DNA of 64,000 bases from Pythium myriotylum. Its lineage: Eukaryota > Oomycota > Peronosporomycetes > Pythiales > Pythiaceae. Positions 21,696 through 32,467 of this stretch are shown here, one piece after another (the stretch's first letter is position 1; the number at the start of each line of letters is the position of its first letter). Under the pieces are notes generated by a model. It was not told where the DNA came from. It did no database searches and saw only the letters and a list, made by a program, of their open reading frames with translations. The stretch is from contig JALJCQ010000009.1 in NCBI GenBank assembly GCA_023091665.1, positions 1,488,001 through 1,552,000 on the forward strand. Reading direction: 5' to 3'. The translations under genes and the position numbers were made by a program.

Positions 21696-21897
21696 TCGTG
21701 TACGCGTAGTGTACATGGTAGATGTTGGTTACAAGGTATGAAAGGTTAACAGCTGACTGACGGTTATAAAAGGTGTACTGGTTACGGGTTGTGTGTTGGT
21801 CAAATGTTCTGTGTCGCCACGTCCAGCAGTGAGGGTGATCGGACCGCTCCATTTTGCTATGATTTCAAAAATACGGCCGTAAAATGAGAATTCCCCG

Positions 21898-21952
21898 TCT
21901 GTTAATCCATTATCCTCGTAGGCTCCGAAAAATGGCCACCCACTTCATCACA
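21898..21952 (+). repeat. 3' end of the 958-bp LTR family
   Basis: TGTTAATCCATTATCCTCG followed by GGCTCCGAAAAATGGCCACC and CACTTCATCACA matches the last about 50 bases of the complete solo LTR (57138-57188). The rest of the LTR is absent. Confidence 0.7.
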
Positions 21953-21956
21953 CCTA

Positions 21957-23560
21957 CGACCACAGTTGCCCGTGCCGGCCCCCGAGCAGGAGCGTGCTGA
22001 CACGACCGTCGACGACGCGCTGGCCGTACACACACATATGGGAATTGTCACCCAGCGCGCATGCACAACCATACCGCCGGCGACGATAGCGCCCTCTCCA
22101 CCTGCAACCGCGGCGATATTGACGAGCAGCGCCGCGGCCTCAGATGCAGACATGTTCGAAGCAATGGAAGACGGGGCAGGCGCTGCCGAGAGCCGACCAG
22201 GGCGCAGGAACGACCGACGTCGGTGTGGTGGCAGGAATAGGACCAAGCCACACGCAACCCCGTCATCACCACCAACTGAAATAGTTGACACGACGACGAC
22301 ACCAACGAGGGCGGCGGACCGGCCCACGATGGCGGCCAAGTTAACAAGCGAATGAACCCTCCGCTTCGACGGTGGATGTGTAGCAAGATCTTTGGCCCAG
22401 CGGGCGCGGGCGCCGCACTGCTCAAGCCGTGTGCTCATATTGCGAGAAACGAACAATACGGCCGAATATTCGGCACTCCTGGCAGGAGTTGAGAGAGCGT
22501 TGCAGCACGGCGTCACACGACTCAGTATTGACGGCGATAGCACGCTCATCATTGAACAGGTCCGTGGGAGATTCGAGTGCTAGAACAAAAGGATCCGGCT
22601 GATACGGAGCAAGATCCAGGCCATCCTGCGGCGCTTCCACTACGTGCGGCTGGCGCAGATCGACCGCCTCGCGAACAAGCATGCCGATGGCCTCGCGAAC
22701 CGCGCGCTCGACCAGAAGCGGACGACGGTGCGCTGCGGTGATCACGCCCCGAACGACGAGGCCTGCTGCCACCCGGAGCTCTCACTACAGCCTGCAGCCG
22801 CCGAGACCAGTTGTGCAGCCCGTCTTGACGACGACGGCGAGAGCAAGACCGAGGAGGAGGACGATGATCTCCACGCGGAGGCTGCCGTAGCAGCACGAGA
22901 CGGCAAGCTCTTCCCTGCGCCCCGCGTCGACGCAGACTCTTTTCCCACGCAACTACCACGCTTGCGACTCAAGAAGCTCATTGATGAGGAACACGACGAG
23001 GCTACAGCAAGCCTGGCGGCGGAGGCGGACCTCATGGCGTGCAGGATCGATCGAGGACGCGGGCGACTAGGTGACTGGCGAAGGATATATCTGCGCGATC
23101 CCGGCAATCATACGCCGGGCCCTCACCCGCTTCTCGATTCCGCCACCCCGCGCGCGCCAACCACCTCCAGCAGCGCGATCGACACAGCACTACAAGCGGC
23201 GTCGACCGCGCCGGGATACCCAGGATAAAAAACCACAGGATGCACGCGACAACCTCGCCACGGCACAGCGGAGCAAGCCGATAAACCAGCGCGAGATCAA
23301 AAAGCTCAAACGCAGAGTCGCGCGCGTCCAGGCGGCTACGGACCGACTGCCACTGCGGAAGCTCTTCGCGAGAAGGAGTGCGTCGATTCGATCATATCCA
23401 ACACCCACGCGGCCACGCGGACGCCAGTGCTGACAACATGCCCGATCCCAACAGATGACCTCGAACGCTACATGGCTGGAACCTGCGCTCCGCGCCACGC
23501 GTTTGACTACGACGCCGACAGCCGAGCACTATTCCGATAAGCAATCCAAGCAACAGCTCA
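21957..23560 (+). pseudogene. Utopia-like fragment: linker, RNase H and pre-RT region
   Basis: Matches about 1845-3510 of the long copy. RNase H blocks remain: TLRFDGG (first Asp), NNTAEYSALLAGVERAL, IDGDSTLIIEQVRG and ANKHADGLANRALDQ. The glycine-rich loop after the first Asp is scrambled by small indels, a TAG replaces a codon at 22579, and frames change near 22380, 22600 and 23070. The text GEGYICAIPAIIRRAL corresponds to GEGYISAIPALLRQTL in the long copy. Similarity stops near 23560, before RT. An independent, older copy. Confidence 0.8.
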
Positions 23561-23659
23561 AGGTGCGTCAATAGGCGATATCGTGCTCCTCGACACCATA
23601 CGACCTAAATCTCGTTCTGAAATGCTGGAGAGCTAGATCATCACCGCGTTGTACTCTCG

Positions 23660-24817
23660 TGACGTCTACATGATTCGGACCTTCTCAAGATACTTCGAAT
23701 ACATATCTCGATTCGTGGTCTTTGTATTCTTCTCCGCAGCCAAAAACACTTCGTCTACGGGGGTCCATCTGACGAGCTTGGGTTCCGCGGTCTTCTTCAA
23801 TTCTTGGTCTCGCTGGGAACAGGCTCGAAAGGCATTAGCATGGGTGCCCAATGACCTGATTGATCTTGTTCAACTCTTCAGCGAATTGGTCCTATGTCCA
23901 CTTGTTGCGGCCTTTCAATTCTTAAAGGATGCGCAACGTCTTCAGCTGTCCGTCCGTCCAGTGTGACCCAGCGCCCTTGCTAGCAGCATTTCTATTTGCA
24001 AGCTGGGGCGTCGGCTTGATCTCTGGTGCGCGCGAGCTTTCGCGGTGGGTTGATCGCGCTATCTTCCGCATCTTGGGTCGCGTGGGGAGCCGGGTTCGTG
24101 GGCTGCGGTGCTTCTTGTTGCGTACCTTGCTAGGTAGCCTTCTTCTGAGTTCTTGGTGGCGCTTCTGTGGTGTCGTGCGGTCCGCCGCTCCTCACCTGAC
24201 CTTCTGCCGTCCCGCCCTTGCATTTTGTGTTGGTCGCCATTGCTCCGTCTGCGAGACCCGATCAGTTCGTGCCAGTTTGTGTGGGGATTTCCCGCCGGAT
24301 TATTCAACTCAGTCTTTTTTCCACCCATCGTGAGTATTTGTTCGACGTTCTAATCACCCTTGGCGGGCTCCCTCCTACTCATACGTCTTTAGATGTCTTC
24401 AAATGTTGTGAGCGGAGGTTCCTTCAGCCAGACTGATCACTTCCCTTTAGGGACTGCTCCATGCCACAGATGCGATAGCCTCTTCACGAGTCCTTCGTTC
24501 ACCGAGACGTGATAAAGCCACACAAGCTCACCTGACTGGTATTCCATTCTCACCGTCGACTGCAGATTCTCGTCGGCCTCCTCATTGTTCTTCCTTGCTC
24601 ATTCCTCGAGTAATTTCTGCGAAATGAATTCTGCGTGCGCTTGAGCTTGCTCATGCTGCTTTGCAATTTTCTGCCTCCACTCAAGTGCGTTTCGCTCTTT
24701 GCCCGTGCCATCCTTAGGGAGAATCGCCGCTTCTTGCTGCGTTCGTGCATCCGAGCCGTGCACTAGATAAAAACTAATCGGCTTGTGCTGGAGACTCACT
24801 GACGTGTTGAGGGCCAA
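23660..24817 (-). pseudogene. Degenerate SANT/Myb-like transposon protein
   Basis: Minus-strand text includes a helical, Gln-rich block (EWRQKIAKQHEQAQAHAEF at 24600-24700), an MGGKKTELNNPAGN start-like block at 24328, then SHWTDGQLKTLRIL and EELNKINQ near 23880-23960 resembling a SANT repeat, and DQELKKTAEPKLVRWTPVDE. Stops and frame changes occur throughout. Family uncertain; it resembles DNA-binding partner ORFs of Harbinger- or pogo-type elements. Confidence 0.4.
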
Positions 24818-25281
24818 CTCAAGCTGCTGAAAACGTACCCGTCCCAGTCCTGATGCTCCGAATCAGCATGTAACACTTGATCGCCCCCACTATAGTCTGC
24901 ACAAACCGTTCTTGCTTCGCATTCGCTTGTGGTCAATATGCTAGTGTCGGGCGCTGCTTCTGGTTCATCATGCGGTTGAAGCGCTTGAACACAGAACTCA
25001 TCCAGCGTGGATCGCAGTTGTGTGTGATGAAGTGGTATGCGAAATTTTACCTTGTACAGGTAAAAAATACAGATAGGCTCTTAGCGGGCCAACTGGTTAC
25101 CGTAAACTACGGAGAAATGAGGTACCGATACAATCTATCTGGATCAACACTTTTGACACGTGCTCCATTTTTCCACAGGGCGCGGTTTGAATGGATTGTT
25201 CACATATTCACAAAATAGGTAAGTTGAGCATCTCTTCAAACTCTCCACAACCAATGAACTTGAGTTGCTGGCAGCGGCTCA
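24818..25281. other. Intergenic, nothing recognised
   Basis: Short AT-richer stretch between two transposon remnants; an inverted pair TTACCTTGTAC / GTACAGGTAA is at about 25048-25069. No gene. Confidence 0.3.
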
Positions 25282-26510
25282 TTGCCATCAACACGCTGGC
25301 AGTCCACCACGGCGCTTCATTCCCAAATGCCGCAGCAAAGAATCCCGCTGTATTACACAAACGAGAGGAAGCTTCTCGTTGTGGACAAGTTCCTCGACTT
25401 GTTGCAGGTTGATCCTAACGCCAACCGCAGTTCGTACGCTCGCTCTGTTGGCAACAAGCACCAGACACTGATCATGTGGGAGCGCAAACGAGACCGCCTT
25501 GTGCTGGCGTGTGAAGAAGGGCGAGGCAAAGCTCTCACTGTGTGTGGCAGTGGTCGCGTGTCGGCGTTACAATCCATCCAATCCATCGAGGATGAGGTAG
25601 TGTTTGGGTCAAGGAAGAGCGACGAGAGGAACGCCCAGTTTCACGCGAGACAATCGTGCAGAAGGCGCTTCAACTACTGCCGAGTCACTTGGGCAACAAG
25701 ATGCAAGAAGTACTATGCGTGGTGTGATCGGTTCATGTCTCGACATGGATTAACAATTCGCATTATCAGCCACTCAGGACGAGAAACTAGAGATCAACTA
25801 AGTCGACTCAAGCAAGCGTTCGCATTAACTGAAAGTACAATTCTCTTGACTTATTTTTATTGACAGTTCATCGTTCGCTCCGCCACCACACACACTGTAC
25901 AACATTGATCAAACCTCCTTCTACTGCAATTTAGGAGCGCGGACGACGGTTGAATTCGTCGGAGCTAAGCGGGCTCCTTGCACTGTCGCAGGAAAGGGGG
26001 CGGCTATTGCTGCTCGGTGGCACTGACGGCGTGTGCGATGGTCGTATGATTTTGTCTTCAAGGGGCGCATTGACGGCTACTTGCACGCCGAAGTGAGGGA
26101 GCTCGCCGACGGCACGGCGGCGGCAGTGTCGATGCAGGCAAAGGCATAGTTCTCGGAAGAGGTCATGGTGCGAGTGGATCCATCACGTTTGGCACCATGA
26201 GATCGGCGGCCCCTCCGTCCTAATCCTAGACAGTATCAAGATCCACAAGCTCGACTCAGTTCAAAATGCACATGCCGACCTGGGAACGTTCCCAGTGTAT
26301 GTGCCGGGTGGCGCGACCAGCGTAGCACAGCCGCTGGACGTCGGGGTCATGGGCCCGTTTACACCCGGGTCAAAGACGGCGTCCGAACGCCGGAACGACA
26401 TGTCTGAACGCTCACTACGTGCTCACGGTCACACTCTTGGTTATCCTCGTAGAGACGGCCAGAAGTTAATATTGCGCCTACAGTGGTCGCATTAGTCCAT
26501 TCACCGGCCA
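25282..26510 (+). pseudogene. pogo-like (CENP-B HTH plus DDE_1) transposase pseudogene
   Basis: N-terminal half (25282-25863) with HTH features, including YAWCDRFMSRHGLTIRIIS of the CENP-B type. Downstream in changing frames: NIDQTSFYCN (first catalytic Asp), RTTVEFVGAKRAPCTVAG, FVFKGRIDGYL, PSVLILDSIKIHK (second Asp) and VPGGATSVAQPLDVGVMGPF (third). The domain order is complete but stops and frameshifts break it several times. Confidence 0.75.
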
Positions 26511-26553
26511 TGCAGAACCGTTGGGTTCGTTTCCAACCTTTTCGTTAATTTAC

Positions 26554-26746
26554 CTAACTCTTCACTGACCGAAGCTTGCGCATCAGAACTGAGACTTGCT
26601 TCATCAAGTGTATGTTCGTCTCGCTCAGTGAATTTTTGACATCAAGACGGAGACGATGCGAGGTCCACCCAACCAGTAATACGGTGACTGTTTTGGCGAT
26701 ATCAAAGTTGGGGAACACGTATACACAACAGATTCTTGGTGCCAAG
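26554..26746 (-). pseudogene. hAT transposase, 3' part, split by copia insertion
   Basis: VLLVGWTSHRLRLDVKNSLS followed by SVLMRKLRSVKS resembles the hAT segment usually written as VGC-SHRLNL, with the LMxKLR helix after it. It directly abuts the copia LTR, and the matching upstream hAT part sits on the other side (32670-33010). The five flanking bases are CCAAG here and CCGAG there. Confidence 0.7.
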
Positions 26747-26948
26747 TGTTGTTAGGCCGTCAGTTTCGGGAGTGGCCGTGTGCGACTCGTGCCTGAAACG
26801 GCCGAGCGCACGCCAGGTGGCCACTCCTCCACATCCTTCGGCGAACCTGTGGCTGGGAGCCACCCTGTAGGATAAGGATCTGGCTAATTTTTAATTTTAA
26901 CCAATAGTAGGTTTCCTATATTACCTCTAAATAGTGCCACCTGTAACA
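26747..26948 (-). repeat. copia copy 1, 3' LTR
   Basis: 202 bp; on the plus strand it starts TGTTGTTAGGCCGTCAG and ends CACCTGTAACA. It differs from the partner LTR at one position seen by eye (GGGAGCC against GGGGGCC). Confidence 0.9.
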
Positions 26949-27865
26949 CTCCCACTAAAAGTAGCCAGATCACTGAACTCACAGCTGAAATGTCTGATTT
27001 CAGTTCAGACTTTCACCTTCATTCACATATTCTGATCTGCCAGATCTTTCCATAGACGAAAGATCTGGCGTCCTTTCAGAAGAAAACCGACCTTTCACGG
27101 TTCCTTCTAGATTTGGTTCTGACCTTTCGAACTTTTGTTCTGGATTTCTTGGACACTTTCAGGAAATTAGAAAGATCCAATGGCATATCCTGATTTATTC
27201 CTGATTTCAATCAGTAAATTTCATTTTATCGAAAGATTCTGTGACCTTTCAGGAATTTTGAGGATTCCAAGTGAAATATAGAAAAACTGACTCCTTTCTT
27301 GATCGGGCCTCTGTCCCAATCTCTCATTCTCCAACTTGCCTACTCCGCCGACTTCGGCGAAAACTTCGGGGGTCGTCCCAAGCGCCGACACATTCCTCTG
27401 GCACAACCGCGGGGCGCATGATCCCGAGATGGGCTTCGGCCCTAGGTGGCGTAGTGGGTTTAGTCCCTCCCCCGCGGAGCGCCTAACTGAGTGACACTGT
27501 GTCGGATTGACCATCGGATTATTCCATGGTGGAGCACCTAACCTATAAGTCATCCCGGACTACGCTTGTTGGAGAATCACTTAACTCATTATTATTACAA
27601 TTCGTAACAACTTGTGGTCCACATTAATTTTCCCTTTAACTTAAAGTAGTGTCCTTTCATTTTAGGTTCGGTTCCTCGGTTATTGAGTACGCCCTCTAGG
27701 TGCGCCCATTAAGTTTGGCATTTAAAGTACGCTTCGTAAGTACGCATTGGAAGCCTTGCGAACCAGCATTAAGTACGCGTATAGAGACTTCTCTCTAAAG
27801 TACGGAGTACATTGTTGCCCCTCTTTCGCCAAAGTCTGTTAGCAGAGACGATAAGTGCCCACACT
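26949..27865 (-). other. copia copy 1, non-coding 3' internal region
   Basis: About 0.9 kb between the pol stop and the 3' LTR. The 200 bases next to the LTR match copy 2; the rest (about 27140-27880) is largely unlike the corresponding region of copy 2 although both sides are almost identical. No ORF is supported. Confidence 0.7.
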
Positions 27866-30439
27866 TCAGTTACTCCCAAGACATCTTACTCCCATTAGTT
27901 CCCATAATTTTTCGAACTGATTTTGCGGTAACGCTTTTGTCAGTGCGTCTGCCACCATGTCTTTTGTATTACAGTACCTAACCTCAATGCGTCCCTTCTC
28001 ATATATCTCTCTCGAGTACATACTCCGAGTCTCAATATGTTTGGTCGAGGAGTGATTGGCAGGATCTTTGACAATACTGATTGCAGCAGTATTATCACAC
28101 CAGCATAAAATAGGCGCATTTTGCCTAAACCCTAGTTCCTCAAGTAGTTGCCACATCCACTCACTCTCTTTTATGCCCTCACTTATGGCAATTAACTCAG
28201 ACTGGGCAGTATGGAGGCTTACAGTGTCCTGTCTCGCGCTTTTCCATGACACACATGCATCAGCGAGGATGGTTATGTAACCAGTAACTGACCGCATTTC
28301 CTCATTAGCGTTCACGAAGCTCGCATCTGTGTATAACTCGTATGTAACCTCCCTATTGGTTCCATCATAGACGAGTCCATACGTCGATGTTCCTTTCAAG
28401 TACTTCAGTACTCGCTGTGCTGCCCGCCAATGGGACCTATTGTAGCACGACAGAAACTTACTGAGCTCCCTTACTGCATTTGCGATATCTGGGCGTGTAC
28501 CCCTAACAAGGTACATTAGCGAACCCACAAGACCTCTGTAATCAAACGGCTGAGCCGCAATCTGATCTTTTGACATTTTCTCCTCTTTTACCAATTCCAC
28601 ACTCTTTGCCTGTGGGGTCGGCTCAGTATTACAGTCTTCCATATTGAATTTCTTCAAAAGTTCCTGTACATACTGATGTTGGGAAAGACTCAATAATTTC
28701 CTCTGCCGATCCCGCTTTATTTCCATCTTTAAAAGATAATGGACCTCTCCTAAATCTTTCATTTTGAACCTTGATGAGAGTCGGGCCTTTACTTCCTGAA
28801 TCAGAACCAGACTGGTCCCGGCGATTGTGAGATCGTCCACGTACACGCAGATGATTACGTGATGAGTGACTCCATTTACCTCCCACTTTTTACGGTACAA
28901 ACAGTACTCCTTTTTGCACCGGAAAAAACCAATATTGGTTAGGAACTCATTCAACACTCCATACCAAATCCGGGGTGCCTGTCTCAACCCATACAGACTT
29001 TTCCGCAGCAAGCATACACGGTCCGTAATGCCGTCACTAAAGCCAGGTGGTTGGCGCATGAAAATTTCAGTGTCCAGTTGCCCATTTAGAAATGCAGTGG
29101 ACACATCCATTTGGTGGATGTGGAAGTCCTGGATTGTCGAGACAGCCAACAGTAATCGTAGACTCTCATATCGAGCTACGGGAGAAAAGATTTCCTGATA
29201 ATCCACTCCATACTGTTGGGTGTTCCCCTGGACAACCAGTCGAGCCTTGAAACGCTCAACTGCCCCATCTGCCTTATACTTTACATCGAACACCCAGTGA
29301 CATCCAAGCGCTTTTCTACCCGGGGGTAGGGTGACCAGTTCCCATGTCTGATTTGCTCTGAGTGCCTGATACTCTTCAGCTACAGCTGCTTCCCACTGCT
29401 TGGCATATGTACCTGACAGAGCCTCTTTTATGGACCTAGGGATTGGGATACCTGGCCTATTGGTCATCACGCTGTTTACGAACCGGATAAACCTCTGATA
29501 CTGAGGGTTCGGTTTCCTAATCCGCTGGGAACGTGGTCGTAGCCGGGGTATCTCACCCACCGACTCATCTCCCACTGCCCCCGTAGAGTCATCTTCTCCC
29601 ACATTCTGAGCACTTTCAGTGTCTCCCACATTTTGAGCACTTTCTGTGTCTCCCACTTCTTCGTTGGACTCTTCACCCGTCTTATGCCTCTTTTGGGTAG
29701 GGACATATGTCTCCTCCTCTGAGAGCTGTCTTTTGTAACTACCCAGACATGGGATCTCCTCGATTTCCTCAATACTTAGAGCAGGAGAATCTGAGGGAAA
29801 AGACTTTTCTATGAGCTTATCTGTGTCAGGTTGTCCAAATTTGACATCTCTAGCAACCAGAATCTTCTTATTCTTGACATCATATAACCTATATCCTTTC
29901 TGATCATCTGAGAGACCCAATAACCTACATTCTAGACCGCGATTTCCCAGTTTTGGATCTGATCTTTTAGATTTTGGGATATGTGCGTAGCATATTATCC
30001 CCCATGGTTGCAGCATACTGCCATCTGGTTTCATCTGATACAGTGCCTCAAATGGGCTCTTATTACCCAGACGGGCGGTAGTTAGCCGGTTTTCAACCGC
30101 TACAGCATAGAGAAGTGCCTCAGGCCACCACCTTGCTCCCATCTGAGCACCAAGTAATTCACTCCTAACCTCTCTAAAGAGGGTTTGGTGTGCACGTTCT
30201 GCGCTCCCATTCTCTTCAGGTGACTCAACATTTGACCTTTGAAAGAGCATTCCCCTCTCTTTACAGATAGTTTCCAGAACTCCATTGACAAATTCTGAGC
30301 CTCCATCAGTCCTGATTCTCCGAACTTTGTATGGGAACTGGGCTTCCAGTTGCACCAATAAGTCCCGGATCCTATCCCTGACTTCTGTCATGCTTTTCAG
30401 CACAAAGTACCATTTGAAGCTGGTTGTATCATCAACCAC
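27866..30439 (-). CDS. copia integrase (C-terminal part), reverse transcriptase and RNase H
   Basis: 857 residues in the same frame as the upstream ORF, reached after a UGA and eight codons. Integrase residues RTDGGSEF (second Asp) and PEENGSAERAHQTL (Glu) lie at about 45-85. RT contains ARLVVQGNTQQYGVDY and catalytic YVDDLTIAG at about residue 532. RNase H contains YTDASFVNANEEMRSVTGY (about 700), SAQSELIAIS and DNTAAISIV. The region between integrase and RT holds a duplicated motif (VGDTESAQN twice). No stop or shift interrupts it, so this copy could be functional if the UGA is bypassed. The listed start is only the first ATG after the stop. Confidence 0.92.
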   Translation of the reverse strand: MVDDTTSFKWYFVLKSMTEVRDRIRDLLVQLEAQFPYKVRRIRTDGGSEFVNGVLETICKERGMLFQRSNVESPEENGSAERAHQTLFREVRSELLGAQMGARWWPEALLYAVAVENRLTTARLGNKSPFEALYQMKPDGSMLQPWGIICYAHIPKSKRSDPKLGNRGLECRLLGLSDDQKGYRLYDVKNKKILVARDVKFGQPDTDKLIEKSFPSDSPALSIEEIEEIPCLGSYKRQLSEEETYVPTQKRHKTGEESNEEVGDTESAQNVGDTESAQNVGEDDSTGAVGDESVGEIPRLRPRSQRIRKPNPQYQRFIRFVNSVMTNRPGIPIPRSIKEALSGTYAKQWEAAVAEEYQALRANQTWELVTLPPGRKALGCHWVFDVKYKADGAVERFKARLVVQGNTQQYGVDYQEIFSPVARYESLRLLLAVSTIQDFHIHQMDVSTAFLNGQLDTEIFMRQPPGFSDGITDRVCLLRKSLYGLRQAPRIWYGVLNEFLTNIGFFRCKKEYCLYRKKWEVNGVTHHVIICVYVDDLTIAGTSLVLIQEVKARLSSRFKMKDLGEVHYLLKMEIKRDRQRKLLSLSQHQYVQELLKKFNMEDCNTEPTPQAKSVELVKEEKMSKDQIAAQPFDYRGLVGSLMYLVRGTRPDIANAVRELSKFLSCYNRSHWRAAQRVLKYLKGTSTYGLVYDGTNREVTYELYTDASFVNANEEMRSVTGYITILADACVSWKSARQDTVSLHTAQSELIAISEGIKESEWMWQLLEELGFRQNAPILCWCDNTAAISIVKDPANHSSTKHIETRSMYSREIYEKGRIEVRYCNTKDMVADALTKALPQNQFEKLWELMGVRCLGSN

Positions 30440-30463
30440 ACCTAGTGCATACCGGTATCCTGA

Positions 30464-32425
30464 TCAGAGATACAGGCCTTGTACCCTGATCTTTCCGGTT
30501 GTATCCATGTGTAAAGTGTGAAGTGGCTCCGTTGGTCGACTTCCGGCCATGCCCTTATATGACATGCGCCTGGAGTTCGCCAGCTCGCATGTTCGACAGA
30601 ACAGAGGAATGTCCTTTAACTCTTGATAAGGAGTTGCGGGACATTTTCCATTGTCCGCACATAGTACTTGTAGTAGCCGCTCTTTTCCGGCATGGCTTAG
30701 TCTCAGATGCCATTCCTTGAGGAGGCGTATCTTATCCTGCCTTGTCACATGTGTCCTCAGGTCAGACCTTACCACCTGAATCTTCAGATTCTGGCGCAAC
30801 CTTTCAGACGGTAGGTAATAAACTTGTCCTATGGCCACTGCAGCGAACAGTAACTCATTTGTTCGGTTCAGAAAGAAGAGGAATTCACCACAGCTTGACT
30901 GGAGAAACCGAAAGCCATGTTTAGCTAGATGGTAGGCACTAATGAGATTATTCCCACACTGTGGGTCATAATAGACATCAGACAAGTGCATGTAATGGAA
31001 ATTTCCTTTTGTATTGTAAACACACAACCTAGCTACCCCTTTCATCCCGCTAGTTGATGTCCCTCCATTACCGTAGACAAATGTCTCTGTCTCTGCTCTC
31101 TCTAGTTCCGCGAACCAGCTCCTGTCACCAGTTATGGCTCGACCTGCTCCTGTATCCACAATCCATAGTGACCGTGTCAGTTTCAACGTCCTCAGCTTAG
31201 TCAAGTACGTAGCGTATCTTCTTCTTGCCGTCATCTCGACGTCGTCGACGTTTCCTCCCACAGTTTCATGCTGGACTGAGCCAACGTAGTAACTGATCTC
31301 CGAGTTAACAGGTGGGCTTCCATCCTCAAACAGGATCCCGTCACATGCCGGAGAGGTCACCTGTGACGTGGCCGACTCTTGACTTGTACCCATCGGAACC
31401 GGTAGGGAAGCTTCCGGAACCGTTCCATTGGCCCCTTGTGCGTTGGCCACCGACGCCGCCAACCCGGCAAACTTGTTGTTCACCACGTTCAAGCCTGTCG
31501 GCCTTTTCTTCTTCATCTTGGCCTTGTATTCGCCCGGTTCCGTATTCTTGTTGGTACGGAAGAGCCCTTTGGCCCGATCTGCCGCACGATCCCGACAGTC
31601 CTTCTTCATGTGTCCCTCCAGGAAGCAATAGAAACATCCTCCGTCCACATCAGTGTCAGGAGCCTTACGTTTCTTCTGCACCTGAGGTTTCATCATGTTG
31701 ACTGGGACAGTGCGCCGACGAGCATCAATGTCTTGTCGAGACCTGTCACCGAAAAGCGCGACTAGAGCAGCTTCAACCGTTTCAATGTTGTAGCTGTCCG
31801 CTTTCGGCTTAATCGAGCTTGCCCACACCTCTGTAGGTAGCTGATTCAGGACATCAGTACACAGAAGAATCTCACTGAACATTTCACCATTCAACTGAAC
31901 TGCATCTATTTTTCGATTAGCCTCATTTCTAATCGTCTTTAGCTGCGAGAACAGTGCCCGAATGTTCTTCCAGTGAGACGTCAGCGCCCTTTGCCACTGC
32001 TGGACTAGCGCAATCATGGTGCTGGCGTCATTGTCCCCATACGCCCGCTCGACCATGCGCCAGACCTCCGACGGCTCCATCTGCGAGACCGTCTTCGGTA
32101 GCGTGGAGAGAAACTGGTTTGGGAGCGACTGGTTGAACAAGTTCTGGAGACCAGAAAATGCCCTCCTGTAGTTCGCCCTTCCCCAGCGCGCCGCTTCAGT
32201 GTCCTCAACACCGTCCACCGCCTCTGGTGGACGTGTCGGGGTGGACTCAAAGAAGTCCCCCATGACGACCTTCGCCTCTGGCTTGCCCTTCTCAAGCTGG
32301 CTCCTCTGGAACTCCTCGTCGCGCATGCGGACATGCGTGAGGAGCCGGTCCTTCCACACGGCGTAGTCGTTGCGGTTACCGGAGAACCGCTCGAGCTTGG
32401 TGTCGGACGAGGCGGAGAAGGCCAT
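30464..32425 (-). CDS. copia Gag - zinc knuckle - protease - start of integrase
   Basis: 653 residues. The N-terminal Gag starts MAFSASSDTKLERFSGNR (the FSG-N-Y-W type Gag opening). A CCHC knuckle (CFYCFLEGHMKKDC) is at about 262-275, the protease site IVDTGAGRAITG at about 420, and the integrase HHCC domain (HLRLSH...CRTCELA) at about 585-630. The frame reaches LHTLHMDTTG, the first catalytic Asp of integrase, and stops at UGA (30464-30466) a dozen residues later. The next ORF is in the same frame. The first ATG follows the 5' LTR by about 40 bases, so it is a credible start. Confidence 0.92.
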   Translation of the reverse strand: MAFSASSDTKLERFSGNRNDYAVWKDRLLTHVRMRDEEFQRSQLEKGKPEAKVVMGDFFESTPTRPPEAVDGVEDTEAARWGRANYRRAFSGLQNLFNQSLPNQFLSTLPKTVSQMEPSEVWRMVERAYGDNDASTMIALVQQWQRALTSHWKNIRALFSQLKTIRNEANRKIDAVQLNGEMFSEILLCTDVLNQLPTEVWASSIKPKADSYNIETVEAALVALFGDRSRQDIDARRRTVPVNMMKPQVQKKRKAPDTDVDGGCFYCFLEGHMKKDCRDRAADRAKGLFRTNKNTEPGEYKAKMKKKRPTGLNVVNNKFAGLAASVANAQGANGTVPEASLPVPMGTSQESATSQVTSPACDGILFEDGSPPVNSEISYYVGSVQHETVGGNVDDVEMTARRRYATYLTKLRTLKLTRSLWIVDTGAGRAITGDRSWFAELERAETETFVYGNGGTSTSGMKGVARLCVYNTKGNFHYMHLSDVYYDPQCGNNLISAYHLAKHGFRFLQSSCGEFLFFLNRTNELLFAAVAIGQVYYLPSERLRQNLKIQVVRSDLRTHVTRQDKIRLLKEWHLRLSHAGKERLLQVLCADNGKCPATPYQELKDIPLFCRTCELANSRRMSYKGMAGSRPTEPLHTLHMDTTGKIRVQGLYL

Positions 32426-32467
32426 CGTCGTCGGTTACTTGTGGACGGTCGGGTCGAGTACTTGAAA

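Larger units (their letters stand above)
16233..21893. mobile_element. Segment bounded by 38-bp inverted repeats, possibly a MULE-type transposon with nested content
   Basis: 16233-16270 (GAATTCTCATTTTACGGCCG...) and 21856-21893 are inverted copies with 35 of 38 bases matching by eye. Inside are a Tc1/mariner remnant, an unknown minus-strand ORF pair, a hairpin, a MULE transposase remnant and an unknown plus-strand ORF. The MULE gene makes a Mutator-like element the simplest owner of the ends. No convincing 9-bp target duplication is seen, so the boundary repeats could instead belong to two separate insertions. Confidence 0.5.
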
